A stretch of 64,000 nt of DNA from an uncultured Christensenella sp. (GCA_910585595.1 CAJUET010000003.1:101068-165067); one strand, 5' to 3'. Numbered from the stretch's first letter, positions 9,155 through 17,878 are shown. Notes: a model not told the origin generated them from the letters alone. Made by a program: numbers and translations.

Positions 9155-9784
9155 TTATAAGCCGAACAGCGGCAAAATTTCCTCGCGGATCTTTGCCTGC
9201 GTCATTTTCTTATCCTCTTCGCTCGTAACGATCGCGACCTTTTCGTCGGGAAAACGTTTGAACGCAGAATAAAACCGCTCGCGGATCTTTGCCTGCTTCT
9301 CCGCCGTTTCGTAACGCTCCGTCTCGCCGCGACGGGAGACCCGTTTCATGCTTTCGTCCGAAGGCAGATCGATGAACACCGTAAGATCGGGGCGCAGAAT
9401 CTCCCGCGCGGGGCGGTTGAGTTCAACGACCCATTCGAAGGGAACGAATTCCCCGTTGTATGCAAAGGACGAAAAATAATATCTGTCGCAAAAGACGTTC
9501 ACACCCTCTTCGAGCTTTTTTTTGATTCCGTTTACGCCGTTTAAAATATGATCGAGCCTGTCCGATGCAAAGAGCGCGGCGATCGCACGTTCGTCCGCGT
9601 CGACCCTGCCCGTAAGGCAACTTTTCAAAAGCGCGCCGAAGGGCGAATCGGTAGGTTCGTGCGTAGTATAACACGGTTCTCCCTTGCTCTCCAAAAACTT
9701 TGCGAGCAGCTTCATCTGCGTCGTTTTCCCGCTTCCGTCAAGACCCTCGAAAACGATGAATTTTCCTCTTTTTGTATCGTTCAT
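9155..9784 (-). CDS. tmk: Thymidylate kinase
   Basis: Phosphorylates dTMP to dTDP for DNA synthesis. 209 aa. The P-loop GLDGSGKT is at 14-21, the DRYYFSS motif near 95-101, and a short arginine-rich lid (RRGETERYE) follows. It is first in the tmk-rimM-trmD-rbgA-rnhB-yraN operon. No Shine-Dalgarno precedes the ATG at 9784. A consensus promoter ends seven bases upstream, so the message should be leaderless or nearly so. Confidence 0.95.
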   Translation of the reverse strand: MNDTKRGKFIVFEGLDGSGKTTQMKLLAKFLESKGEPCYTTHEPTDSPFGALLKSCLTGRVDADERAIAALFASDRLDHILNGVNGIKKKLEEGVNVFCDRYYFSSFAYNGEFVPFEWVVELNRPAREILRPDLTVFIDLPSDESMKRVSRRGETERYETAEKQAKIRERFYSAFKRFPDEKVAIVTSEEDKKMTQAKIREEILPLFGL

Positions 9785-9791
9785 GGTTCAC

Positions 9792-9820
9792 ATTATAGCA
9801 AATAACCGCGTCCTTGTCAA
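9792..9820 (-). promoter_or_regulatory. Consensus promoter of the tmk operon, leaderless geometry
   Basis: Minus strand: -35 TTGACA (9820-9815), 17-bp spacer, -10 TATAAT (9797-9792), then GTGAACC and the ATG at 9784. Both boxes match the consensus perfectly. The predicted +1 falls one base before or on the start codon. Confidence 0.8.
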
Positions 9821-9901
9821 CGCGGACGCGGTTCTATTTGTTTGGCTTATACGAATTAAATTCCCGTTATCCGACCTCTGATTATTTTTTTGATTATTCG
9901 C

Positions 9902-9929
9902 AAAAAAAATCTGCGGATAATCCGCAGAT
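9902..9929 (-). terminator. Terminator after mutY
   Basis: Hairpin ATCTGCGGA-TTA-TCCGCAGAT followed on the minus strand by a run of eight T, ten bases after the mutY stop. A textbook intrinsic terminator that ends the pyr-fhs-mutY transcription block. Confidence 0.9.
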
Positions 9930-9939
9930 CCGTATGAAT

Positions 9940-10932
9940 TCATTGCAGCCATTCCGTGAACGCCTTAAACGCAGAGGGGATCGCATAATCGTTTTTTATC
10001 TCTTCCGCCGTTCTCCACTCGTATTGCGGGAAGATCCCGCGTGCCTTTATCAGATATCCCGTCATGCGCCATTCGATATGCGTAAAGATATGCTTAGCCT
10101 TTTTCTTTTCCAGAATTTCGCCGAATCGACCGACGTCGGCTTCCCCCTCGAAAAAGGGGAATTCGTAAAGGCTTGCGAGAAGTCCCTTATCACTCCGCTT
10201 TTCAAGAGCGTACTTTCCCTCGCGCTCCAACACGCACACCGTCGCGTTTACGATCTTTCTCGCCTTTTTTTCGTTCCGGACGGGGAAGCTCTCTTCCGCG
10301 CCCGTAAGGTGCGCCTTGCACAGTCCCGACCACGGGCACGCTCCGCACGAGGGCGCGCCGTTCGGCACACACACGATCGCGCCGAGCTCCATGAGCGCTT
10401 CGCAAAAATCGCCCGCCTCTTTCGGATATGCGCGCCTTAAAATTTCGGTGAATTTCGCTTTCGTCGCGGGCTCGTCTATATTGCTGCCGTCCGCAAAATA
10501 GCGGGTCATAACGCGCAACACGTTGCCGTCCACGGCAGGACAGGGCAAGCCGAACGCGATCGAAGAGATCGCGCCCGCCGTATAATCGCCCACGCCCGCA
10601 AGAGCGCGTATCCCATCGTAGGTCTCGGGAAACCCCTCTTCTGCGATCAGCTTTGCCGCCTTCAACAGGTTTCTCGCGCGGGAGTAATAGCCCAAGCCCT
10701 CCCACGCTTTCAACACTTCATCCTCTTCCGCTTCGGCAAGCCTTTCAACGGTCGGAAAACGCGCCGTAAAGTTTAAATAATACTCTTTGACCGCCTCGAC
10801 CCTCGTCTGTTGAAGCATGATTTCCGAAACCCACACGCGGTAAGGATCGCGCTTTTCCCGCCAGGGAAGCGTGCGCTTGTTTTCCGCAAACCACTTTAAT
10901 AACAGAGCAACCGCCTGCGCAGAAAGTTCCAT
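9940..10932 (-). CDS. mutY: Adenine DNA glycosylase MutY
   Basis: Removes adenine mispaired with 8-oxoguanine. 330 aa. The catalytic glutamate lies in MLQQTRVE, the HhH-GPD loop is ALAGVGDYTAGAI, and the catalytic aspartate is in AVDGNVLRV. The 4Fe-4S loop CVPNGAPSCGACPWSGLC gives the C-x7-C-x2-C-x5-C pattern. A short NUDIX-like domain follows (residues about 225-330). Its ATG overlaps the fhs stop (TGATG). It is last in its transcription unit and is followed by a strong terminator. Confidence 0.94.
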   Translation of the reverse strand: MELSAQAVALLLKWFAENKRTLPWREKRDPYRVWVSEIMLQQTRVEAVKEYYLNFTARFPTVERLAEAEEDEVLKAWEGLGYYSRARNLLKAAKLIAEEGFPETYDGIRALAGVGDYTAGAISSIAFGLPCPAVDGNVLRVMTRYFADGSNIDEPATKAKFTEILRRAYPKEAGDFCEALMELGAIVCVPNGAPSCGACPWSGLCKAHLTGAEESFPVRNEKKARKIVNATVCVLEREGKYALEKRSDKGLLASLYEFPFFEGEADVGRFGEILEKKKAKHIFTHIEWRMTGYLIKARGIFPQYEWRTAEEIKNDYAIPSAFKAFTEWLQ

Positions 10933-12590
10933 CAGAAAAGTCCCGTGATCTTTCCGTCTTTATCCACGTCGATCTTTTCGGCGGCGGGCACTTTGGGGAG
11001 TCCGGGCATCGTCAGGATCGCGCCCGTAAGCACGACCGCAAAGCCCGCGCCCGCGGAGATTTTTACCTTTCTGACGGTGACGACAAAGTCCTCGGGCGCG
11101 CCCAAAAGTTTGGCGTTGTCCGAGAAGGAATACTGCGTTTTCGCCATACAGACGGGCGTTTTGCCGAAGCCCAGCTTTTCAAGCTTGGCAATCTCCTCTT
11201 CCGCTTCGGGCGTATAGGCAACGTCCTTGCCGCCGTAAATCTTTGTAACGATCGCCTTGATCTTATCCTTAATGGGAAGCTTCTCGTCGTAGCAGAAACG
11301 GAAATTATTCTTCTCTTCGCAAAGGCGCACGACCTCTTTTGCAAGTTCCTCGCCGCCCTTGCCGCCCTCCGCCCAAACGGTGGAAAGAACGGTATTCACG
11401 CCCAGCTCTCTGCATTTTTTTATGACGAGTTCGATCTCCGCGTCGGTATCGGTGGGGAAACGGTTCACCGCAACGACTGCGGGAAGTCCGAACACCTCTT
11501 TCATGTTTTTGACGTGACGCAACAGGTTGGGAAGTCCCTTTTCGAGCGCGTCCAGATTCTCTGTACCGAGCTCTGTTTTATCCAGTCCGCCGTGCATTTT
11601 AAGAGCGCGGACGGTTGCCACCACGACGACAGCCGAGGGATTGAGCCCCGCGAACCTGCATTTGATGTCGAGAAATTTCTCCGCGCCCAGATCCGCGCCG
11701 AAGCCCGCTTCCGTAATGATATAATCGCCGAGCTTTAACGCCGTCTTGGTTGCCGCGACCGAATTGCACCCGTGAGCGATATTCGCAAACGGTCCGCCGT
11801 GCACGATCGCGGGCGTTCCTTCAAGCGTTTGCACAAGGTTGGGCTTCATCGCGTCCTTCAATAGCGCACACATTGCGCCCTGCGCTTTGAGATCGCCTGC
11901 GGTCACGGGCGTGCCGTCTTTAGTGTAACCGACAACGATACGCGCGAGCCGCGCCTTCAAATCGGTCAGGGAAGTTGCCAAACAGAGAATCGCCATGATC
12001 TCGCTTGCGACGGTAATATCGTAGCCGTCGTCACGCGGAACACCGTCTTTCGGACCGCCCAAACCGTCGCGCACAAAACGGAGCTGACGGTCGTTCATGT
12101 CCACGCATCTGCGCCAGACGACCGTGTCGATCCCAAGCTCGTTCCCCTGAAAAATATGATTGTCGATCATTGCGGCAAGCAGATTGTTTGCGGCGCCGAT
12201 CGCATGGAAGTCTCCCGTAAAGTGAAGGTTGATGTCCTCCATGGGAATGACCTGCGCGTAACCGCCGCCTGCGGCTCCGCCCTTGATCCCGAACACGGGA
12301 CCGAGCGAAGGCTCCCGTAAAGCCACGACGACTTTTTTGCCGATGCGCTTTAAGCCGTCCGCAAGTCCGATTGTGGTCGTCGTCTTGCCCTCGCCCGCGG
12401 GCGTAGGCGTGATCGCAGTCACCAAAACGAGCTTTCCTTCCTTTCCCTTACGTTCCATGATCGTGAGCGGAAGCTTTGCCTTGTACTTGCCGTAGCACTC
12501 GACGTCGTCTGCGGAAAGTCCGAGCTTTGCGGCGATCGCCGCGACGTTTTCGGGGTTTGCCTCTTGTGCGATTTCGATGTCGGTTTTCAT
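10932..12590 (-). CDS. fhs: Formate--tetrahydrofolate ligase
   Basis: Makes 10-formyl-tetrahydrofolate from formate, THF and ATP, supplying one-carbon units (and, in acetogens, the methyl branch). 552 aa. The nucleotide-binding loop TPTPAGEGKTTT is near 61-72, followed by REPSLGPVFGIKGGAAGGG and NLHFTGDFHAI, all hallmark FTHFS segments. A clear AAAGGAGA precedes the ATG. It begins 30 bp after pyrK, so it may be cotranscribed with the pyr genes, linking folate one-carbon supply to nucleotide synthesis. Confidence 0.97.
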   Translation of the reverse strand: MKTDIEIAQEANPENVAAIAAKLGLSADDVECYGKYKAKLPLTIMERKGKEGKLVLVTAITPTPAGEGKTTTTIGLADGLKRIGKKVVVALREPSLGPVFGIKGGAAGGGYAQVIPMEDINLHFTGDFHAIGAANNLLAAMIDNHIFQGNELGIDTVVWRRCVDMNDRQLRFVRDGLGGPKDGVPRDDGYDITVASEIMAILCLATSLTDLKARLARIVVGYTKDGTPVTAGDLKAQGAMCALLKDAMKPNLVQTLEGTPAIVHGGPFANIAHGCNSVAATKTALKLGDYIITEAGFGADLGAEKFLDIKCRFAGLNPSAVVVVATVRALKMHGGLDKTELGTENLDALEKGLPNLLRHVKNMKEVFGLPAVVAVNRFPTDTDAEIELVIKKCRELGVNTVLSTVWAEGGKGGEELAKEVVRLCEEKNNFRFCYDEKLPIKDKIKAIVTKIYGGKDVAYTPEAEEEIAKLEKLGFGKTPVCMAKTQYSFSDNAKLLGAPEDFVVTVRKVKISAGAGFAVVLTGAILTMPGLPKVPAAEKIDVDKDGKITGLF

Positions 12591-12619
12591 TATGTATCTC
12601 CTTTAAAATTTATTCTGAA

Positions 12620-13372
12620 TTAAAAATCGATTTCGGCCGCGTTGAATACGGGACCGTCTTTACAGACTCTTGCGTGCTCGCCGTCCGTCTTGTTGCATAC
12701 GCATACGAGACACGCGCCGATTCCGCAGCCCATGCGCTCTTCAAGCGAAACGTAGAGCGGAACTCCCCTTCCTTCGAGTGCTTTTTTAAGGGCACGGAGC
12801 ATGGGAACGGGTCCGCACGATAACACGACGTCGGGCTTTGCGTTATCGAAGTCCCGCATAAAGGCTTCGACCGCCGTGCCGCGGATTCCTATACTTCCGT
12901 CGTCCGAGGCGATTTTAAGAATGTTGCTCCGCTCCAATTCGTACTGCATACAAAACGCGTCTTTATTCCTGAACCCCATATACGAAGCGATAAATTTATC
13001 CTTTCCGTATTCGCGGATCGCGGAGATCAAAGGGAATATTCCCACTCCTCCGCCCACGATCGCAACGCGTTTTTCGCTGTCTTTGATAAAGAACCCGTTG
13101 CCGAGCGGAAGCAGTACACAGAGTTTTTCCCCCTGCGAATAGCCCTCGGCAAGAAAACGCGTGCCCGCGCCCTTCAAGCGGTAGCACACGGTAATGCGTT
13201 CGCCCTCCGCCTTACAGATCGCGACGGGACGGCGCAGCGGCATTCCCGCAATGCCGATCATGCAGAACTGTCCGGGACGCACCCTCGTCTCGTGTCCCGA
13301 AGAAAAGGTCAAAGAATAAACATCTTCCGCAATGCGGACGTTCTCCAGAACGGTCGCCGTTACTTCGCGCAT
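12620..13372 (-). CDS. pyrK: Dihydroorotate dehydrogenase B, electron transfer subunit
   Basis: FAD and 2Fe-2S subunit that passes electrons from the PyrD catalytic subunit to NAD+. 250 aa from the ATG at 13372, which has GGGGGA upstream and overlaps the pyrF stop by 13 bp; the longer reading lacks support. The flavin motif RRPVAI is at 47-52. Near the C-terminus the cluster motif CGIGACLVCVC plus a later VCKDGPVF supplies four cysteines. The partner gene pyrD is not in the window, although pyrK and pyrD are usually adjacent. Confidence 0.93.
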   Translation of the reverse strand: MREVTATVLENVRIAEDVYSLTFSSGHETRVRPGQFCMIGIAGMPLRRPVAICKAEGERITVCYRLKGAGTRFLAEGYSQGEKLCVLLPLGNGFFIKDSEKRVAIVGGGVGIFPLISAIREYGKDKFIASYMGFRNKDAFCMQYELERSNILKIASDDGSIGIRGTAVEAFMRDFDNAKPDVVLSCGPVPMLRALKKALEGRGVPLYVSLEERMGCGIGACLVCVCNKTDGEHARVCKDGPVFNAAEIDF

Positions 13373-14271
13373 ATTTCCCCCAATACCGATAAGAGGTCTT
13401 TTTTCATATCGAGGCACGCCTCTCTTGCGGCTTCGTAATATTTACCGCCGCGTTTTTTATATGCGCAGAGAATTCCGCGGGAGTTGTTCACGACCCCGCC
13501 CAAGCCGTTTTGATCGAAACAGTTTTTCAGCATTTCGGCGTTCGCGCCCTGCGCACCGTAGCCGGGTATTAAAAAGAACGTGTGAGGAAGGCGCGCGCGC
13601 AAGACCTTCGCTTCTTCGGGATAGGTCGCGCCGACCACTGCGCCGACTGCGGAATAACCGTATTTCCCGACGGTGTCCTCTCCCCATTTTTCCACCATGT
13701 CGCCCATGCACTCGTAGACCGTTCTGCCGTCCTCCAATCTGAGATTCTGCAATTCGCCCGAAGAGGGGTTGCTCGTTTTAACGAGCACGAAAATCCCCTT
13801 GCCGTGCGCCTTGCACTCGTCCGTAAATGGCGCGATCCCGTCCGAACCCAAATAGCCGTTCACCGTCAAAAAGTCGGAGGGGAACGCCTCTTTCCTGTTG
13901 CCGTTCACTTCCGTTTGCCCGAGGAACGCAGCCGCATAGCGGGAAGCGGTCGCGCCGATGTCGTTTCTCTTCGCGTCGGTAATCACGACAAGTCCTTTGC
14001 TCTTCGCGTACTCGCAAGTCCTTTTAAACGCCTTCAACCCCGCTTTCCCGTACTGCTCGTAATAGGCGATCTGCACTTTTACGGAGGGAACGACGTCGTA
14101 CACGCTGTCGATGATTTTTTGATTGAATTCCAAAATCGCTTCCGCCGCCCCCTTAAAATCTTCAACGCCCTTTTTCATGTCGTCGGGCAGATAGTCGAAG
14201 GAAGTATCGAGCCCTACGCAGGTCGGATTCTGTTTTGCGATGATCGCTTCGATCAGCTTGTCAGTAATCAT
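13360..14271 (-). CDS. pyrF: Orotidine 5'-phosphate decarboxylase (subfamily 2)
   Basis: Last step of UMP synthesis, OMP to UMP. 303 aa, longer than the 230-aa Bacillus type and typical of subfamily 2 (TIGR02127-like). It opens with QNPTCVGLDTSFDYLP. The catalytic D-x-K-x-x-D is D99-A-K101-R-N-D104. The later NNSRGI segment also fits. I chose the ATG at 14271, which forms a 4-bp ATGA overlap with the pyrC stop. Confidence 0.94.
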   Translation of the reverse strand: MITDKLIEAIIAKQNPTCVGLDTSFDYLPDDMKKGVEDFKGAAEAILEFNQKIIDSVYDVVPSVKVQIAYYEQYGKAGLKAFKRTCEYAKSKGLVVITDAKRNDIGATASRYAAAFLGQTEVNGNRKEAFPSDFLTVNGYLGSDGIAPFTDECKAHGKGIFVLVKTSNPSSGELQNLRLEDGRTVYECMGDMVEKWGEDTVGKYGYSAVGAVVGATYPEEAKVLRARLPHTFFLIPGYGAQGANAEMLKNCFDQNGLGGVVNNSRGILCAYKKRGGKYYEAAREACLDMKKDLLSVLGEICAK

Positions 14272-15527
14272 TTCTTTTTCTCCTCGTATTTGATTTCTCC
14301 GTCTACGACGGTATATTTCACTCTTCCGAAAACCCTTTTTCCCGCAAACGGCGTGTTTTTGCCCTTCGAAAGAAATTCCTTCGGATCGATCGTCCATTCC
14401 TCGTTGAGATCGATTGCGGCAAAGTCTGCTTTCTCTCCCGCCTTTAAACCGCCGCCGAGGTTTAAAATTCTGCGGGGCGCAAGGCTCATCTTTTCCGAAA
14501 GCCCGTTTAAGTCGAGAACGCCGCCCTTTACGAGCGCCGTATACGAGAGCGCGAACGAAGTTTCCAGCCCGCTCATGCCGAACGCCGCAAAGTTATATTC
14601 GACGTTCTTGTCGTCCTCATGGTGCGGCGCATGGTCGGTCACGATACAGTCGAGCGTTCCGTCTTTGAGCCCTTCGATGATCGCGAGCCTGTCCTTCTCT
14701 TCGCGGAGCGGGGGATTGACCTTCGTGTTCGTATCGAAGTCCCTGATCGCCTCGTCTGTGAGCGTGAAGTAATGCGGACAGGTCTCCGCCGTTACCCGAA
14801 CGCCGCGCGCCTTCGCCTCGCGGATGAGCTGCACGCCGCTGTAAGTGGAGACGTGGCAGATATGCACGGGAAGCGACAGGCTCTCCGCAAGGCAGATCTC
14901 CCGCGCGATCATAATATCTTCCGCCGCGCGCAAGCTTCCTTTCAGCCCCGTCAGCGTGGAATAGTATCCCTCGTTCACAACGCCCCCGTCTACGAGAGAC
15001 TTGTCCTCGCAGTGGCACAGGCACTTCAAACCGAAGTCCGAAGCGTACAGCATGGCGTTTTTCATAAGGGAAGAGTTTATAACGCTTACCCCGTCGTCGG
15101 AGAGCGCGACCGCGCCCGCCGCCTTCATCCCGCCGATCGCTGAGAGATTCTCCCCTTTTTCTCCTTCTGTGATCGCGCCGATCGGGCGCACTTTGCAAAG
15201 ATTCACCTGCCTTGCGCGGTTCACGATATAGGAGACGACCACCTTATTGTCGCACACGGGCTTGGTGTTGGGCATACAGCAGATTTCCGTAAAACCGCCC
15301 TTCACCGCCGCCTTGCTGCCCGACTCGATATCCTCCTTTTTCTCGAACCCGGGTTCCCGCAAATGCACGTGCATATCCACAAGTCCCGGAAAAACGGTCA
15401 GTCCTTTCAGATCTATCCCGTCGCCCTTTAAAGAGGGCGCGATCTCTTTGATGACCCCGTCCTCTACTCGAATGTCTACCCTTTTTACGCCGTCTTCCAG
15501 AACGGCTTCCGCATTCTTAAAAATCAT
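14268..15527 (-). CDS. pyrC: Dihydroorotase
   Basis: Cyclises carbamoyl aspartate to dihydroorotate; third step of pyrimidine synthesis. 419 aa, amidohydrolase fold. The metal motif DMHVHLREPG is at 51-60 (H53, H55), followed by the family's HVSTYSGVQLIREAKARGVRV block and TDHAPHH near residue 300. RBS GAGAGGA precedes the ATG. It sits 15 bp after pyrB and overlaps pyrF by 4 bp. Confidence 0.96.
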   Translation of the reverse strand: MIFKNAEAVLEDGVKRVDIRVEDGVIKEIAPSLKGDGIDLKGLTVFPGLVDMHVHLREPGFEKKEDIESGSKAAVKGGFTEICCMPNTKPVCDNKVVVSYIVNRARQVNLCKVRPIGAITEGEKGENLSAIGGMKAAGAVALSDDGVSVINSSLMKNAMLYASDFGLKCLCHCEDKSLVDGGVVNEGYYSTLTGLKGSLRAAEDIMIAREICLAESLSLPVHICHVSTYSGVQLIREAKARGVRVTAETCPHYFTLTDEAIRDFDTNTKVNPPLREEKDRLAIIEGLKDGTLDCIVTDHAPHHEDDKNVEYNFAAFGMSGLETSFALSYTALVKGGVLDLNGLSEKMSLAPRRILNLGGGLKAGEKADFAAIDLNEEWTIDPKEFLSKGKNTPFAGKRVFGRVKYTVVDGEIKYEEKKK

Positions 15528-15542
15528 GTTTCTATCCTCTCT

Positions 15543-16448
15543 TTATGCAAGTGCTTTGAATACCGCCATGCGGACGGCAAGTCCCGAAAAGACCTGATCC
15601 TCGATACGGCTCTTTCTCCCGTCGATGACGGACGAAGTGAGTTCCACGCCGCGGTTGACGGGCGCGGGGTGCATGACGATCGCATCGGGCTTTGCAAGGC
15701 GCAGAACCCCGTCGTCTACGCCGTAGAACTTTGCATACTCTCCGAGCGAGGGAAAGTTCCCCGCGTGCTGGCGTTCGAGCTGAATGCGAAGCCCCATTAC
15801 GACGTCTGCATCTCTGACCGCCTCTTCGCGGGAAGCGCAGATTTTTGCGCCCATTTTACCGATGTCCGTCGGCAAAAGAGTGCGTGGAGCAAAGAGCCTG
15901 ACTTCGGATCCGAGCTTCGTAAGCCCGAAAAGGTTGCTCTTTGCAACGCGCGAATGGGTTATATCGCCGAGGATGGCTATTTTCAGCCCGTCCAATTTTC
16001 CGAAATGTTCCTTCATGGTCAAAAAATCGAGAAGCGCCTGCGTGGGGTGCTCGTTCATACCGTCGCCCGCGTTGATGACGTGCGCCTTGACCGTCTTTGC
16101 AAGAAGGCGCGGCGCTCCCGCAGCAGGATGACGCAAAATCATGAAATCGTTCTGTTGCGCGTCAAGCGTCTTACCTGTATCGATGAGCGTCTCCCCCTTC
16201 TGCACGGAGGAAGTCGCAACGCCGAGGTTGACGACGTTTGCGCCCAAATTTTTTGCGGCAAGATCGAAGCTGCACCGCGTGCGCGTGGAATTTTCGTAAA
16301 AGAGTGTGACCGCGGACTTGCCCGCAAGATCGTTAAACTGCTTTTGTCCCTTCCTGATAAGCGCCTTGATTTTCGCACCCTCGTCAACGAGAGCCATGAT
16401 CTCTTCCGCAGTCAGGTCAAAGAGCCCCAACAAATCTTTACTTCTCAT
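15543..16448 (-). CDS. pyrB: Aspartate carbamoyltransferase catalytic subunit
   Basis: Condenses carbamoyl phosphate with aspartate, the committed step of the pathway. 301 aa. The carbamoyl-phosphate motif STRTRCSF is at 54-61, followed by DFMILRHP, NAGDGMNEHPTQALLD and MHPAPVNRGVE. There is no regulatory pyrI gene here; control is expected through PyrR. AAGGAG precedes the ATG. The gene overlaps the pyrR end by 11 bp. Confidence 0.96.
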   Translation of the reverse strand: MRSKDLLGLFDLTAEEIMALVDEGAKIKALIRKGQKQFNDLAGKSAVTLFYENSTRTRCSFDLAAKNLGANVVNLGVATSSVQKGETLIDTGKTLDAQQNDFMILRHPAAGAPRLLAKTVKAHVINAGDGMNEHPTQALLDFLTMKEHFGKLDGLKIAILGDITHSRVAKSNLFGLTKLGSEVRLFAPRTLLPTDIGKMGAKICASREEAVRDADVVMGLRIQLERQHAGNFPSLGEYAKFYGVDDGVLRLAKPDAIVMHPAPVNRGVELTSSVIDGRKSRIEDQVFSGLAVRMAVFKALA

Positions 16449-16938
16449 TTTTTCTCCTTGTTACCGAAAAACAGTCCGGAGCGCCGAGCTCTTCGAAACT
16501 TACCTCGATGTATTCTTCTTTGGAAGTGGGAACGTTTTTACCCACGAAATCGGCGCGGACAGGCAGTTCCCTTCCGCCCCTGTCGACAAGCACGAGCAGC
16601 TGAATTTTTTTCGGTCTGCCGAGGAGGAACAACACGTCCACTCCTTTGACGACGCTCTTACCCGTATGGAGAACGTCGTCGCATAAAACGACGGTCTTTC
16701 CCTCGATCGAAAAATCCAATTCGATTTCTTTCAGATTCGGATCGATCTCCGCGCAGGGCAGGTCGAACCCCTCCGTATCGCGGATATAGCTTTGAATGCG
16801 CCGCGCCACGATCCCGCCGTTCTTTTTCACGCCGATAAGAACGACGTCCGAAAATCCCTTGTTCCGTTCCCCGATCTCGTGCGAAAGACGTATGACCGTT
16901 CGGTGTAAACCCGTTGCGTCCATTAAAGTTGCGCCCAT
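16438..16938 (-). CDS. pyrR: Bifunctional pyr operon regulator / uracil phosphoribosyltransferase PyrR
   Basis: Binds pyr mRNA in the presence of UMP and promotes termination in the leader; many members also have weak UPRTase activity. 166 aa. The PRPP motif VVLCDDVLHTGKS is at 83-95. I chose the ATG at 16938 because GGAGGAGAT is placed exactly in front; a longer in-frame reading would run into the attenuator hairpin. First gene of the pyrR-pyrB-pyrC-pyrF-pyrK operon, directly behind a readable PyrR attenuator. Confidence 0.95.
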   Translation of the reverse strand: MGATLMDATGLHRTVIRLSHEIGERNKGFSDVVLIGVKKNGGIVARRIQSYIRDTEGFDLPCAEIDPNLKEIELDFSIEGKTVVLCDDVLHTGKSVVKGVDVLFLLGRPKKIQLLVLVDRGGRELPVRADFVGKNVPTSKEEYIEVSFEELGAPDCFSVTRRKNEK

Positions 16939-16965
16939 ATCTCCTCCCGTTTTCTTTTCCGTATA

Positions 16966-16994
16966 CAAAAAAGGTCTTGCGCACCGCAAGACCT
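16966..16994 (-). terminator. pyr operon attenuator terminator
   Basis: Minus-strand RNA: AGGUCUUGC-GGUGC-GCAAGACCU followed by six U. The upstream segment CCGACAAGA can pair with UCUUGCGG of the 5' arm, with one bulged base, forming an antiterminator. PyrR binding upstream would block this pairing. Confidence 0.88.
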
Positions 16995-17020
16995 CAGAAA
17001 AGTTTCATCCAGCAAACAGT

Positions 17021-17055
17021 TTCTCTTGTCGGCATCACGGTACCGCCTTAAAGAA
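17021..17055 (-). promoter_or_regulatory. PyrR-binding anti-antiterminator
   Basis: Minus-strand RNA with an outer stem UUCUUU/AAGAGAA, inner GGC/GCC and an apical loop around UACCGUGAUGC, resembling the PyrR loop consensus (UCCNGNGAGG) with deviations. It lies between the promoter and the attenuator and overlaps the antiterminator strand, the classical arrangement. Confidence 0.75.
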
Positions 17056-17062
17056 CAGTTTG

Positions 17063-17091
17063 ATTGTATCATATCCGCGCCGTTCTGTCAA
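17063..17091 (-). promoter_or_regulatory. pyr operon promoter
   Basis: Minus strand: -35 TTGACA (17091-17086), 17-bp spacer, -10 TACAAT (17068-17063). Predicted +1 near 17056, leaving a leader of about 118 nt that holds the PyrR attenuator. Confidence 0.85.
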
Positions 17092-17096
17092 TGCTT

Positions 17097-17786
17097 TTAA
17101 CCGATTTGCGTCAAAGCAAAATGCAGTTTGTCGCAGGAAGTCAGGAAGTATTCGACGCCGTTTTTTTCGGACTTCAAAGGATAGTACCCCGCTCCGTGCA
17201 AGTGCCCGAAAATCACTTTTTTTACGCCCTTCTCTTCAAAGAGCTCCGTAAAAAGCGTATCCTCTTTTTTTACGTTCATGGGCGGATAATGCATTAAAAC
17301 GACGAGCTCGTCCCCCTCGGTCAAAATCTTTTCCGCCTCTTTGAAGGCAAGACGGAACCGCTCCGCTTCCCTGAGATACAAGGTCATATCGTGTTCGGTG
17401 AAATCGGCACTTCCGGGGCACGTCCAACCGCGCGAACCCGCAATCACGTATTTACCGATTTTAACGCAGTCATTCTGTAAAAAAATGCAGTCGGGCGCAC
17501 CGGAGCGCACGCGCGAAATGCCGCTCCACCAATAGTCGTGATTGCCCCGCACGAACACCTTGCGCCCCTTCAACCGGGCGACCTCGCGCACGTCGAAGAG
17601 TCCCTCTTCCAATTTCATCCCCCACGAGGTATCGCCGCCGATCAGGACGGTATCGTCGTCGGAGACTTTCGCTTGCCAATCGGATTTTATTTTTTCGAAG
17701 TGCCCCTCCCAACCGGAGCCGAATACATTCATTGGTTTATCGGTCACGCCCGAAAGGTGCAGATCGCTGATCGCAAACAGTTTCAT
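17097..17786 (-). CDS. Calcineurin-like metallophosphoesterase
   Basis: Predicted cytoplasmic metal-dependent phosphoesterase of unknown substrate. 229 aa. The metal motifs are ISDLHL (D8, H10), IGGDTSWG (D52), RGNHDYWW (81-87), VLMHYPP and FGHLHG, in the expected order. I chose the ATG at 17786 (MKLFAISDLH). A perfect promoter ends six bases upstream and there is no Shine-Dalgarno, so the message should be leaderless. Its stop lies a few bases before the pyr promoter, so pyr transcription starts immediately after this gene. Confidence 0.9.
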   Translation of the reverse strand: MKLFAISDLHLSGVTDKPMNVFGSGWEGHFEKIKSDWQAKVSDDDTVLIGGDTSWGMKLEEGLFDVREVARLKGRKVFVRGNHDYWWSGISRVRSGAPDCIFLQNDCVKIGKYVIAGSRGWTCPGSADFTEHDMTLYLREAERFRLAFKEAEKILTEGDELVVLMHYPPMNVKKEDTLFTELFEEKGVKKVIFGHLHGAGYYPLKSEKNGVEYFLTSCDKLHFALTQIG

Positions 17787-17792
17787 AAAAAA

Positions 17793-17821
17793 ATTATACC
17801 ACGCCCGAAAAAAGATGTCAA
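17793..17821 (-). promoter_or_regulatory. Metallophosphoesterase promoter, leaderless geometry
   Basis: Minus strand: -35 TTGACA (17821-17816), 17-bp spacer, -10 TATAAT (17798-17793), six T, then ATG at 17786. Predicted +1 is the start codon itself. Confidence 0.8.
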
Positions 17822-17832
17822 ATCGATTGCAT

Positions 17833-17866
17833 GCAAAAAGCCTTTCCATGAGGAAAGGCTTTTTGC
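17833..17866 (-). terminator. Terminator after the PRC-barrel gene
   Basis: Perfect 15-bp stem (GCAAAAAGCCTTTCC and its complement) with a 4-base loop. A/T runs on both arms would let it work in both directions; it ends the gene at 17879-18589 just ahead of the next promoter. Confidence 0.88.
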
Positions 17867-17878
17867 GGCGTTTTCGCT

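Noticed and set aside
13582..14772. 396-aa open frame on the plus strand
   Set aside because: It lies antisense to pyrF and pyrC, has no ribosome site and reads as a shadow of biased codons.
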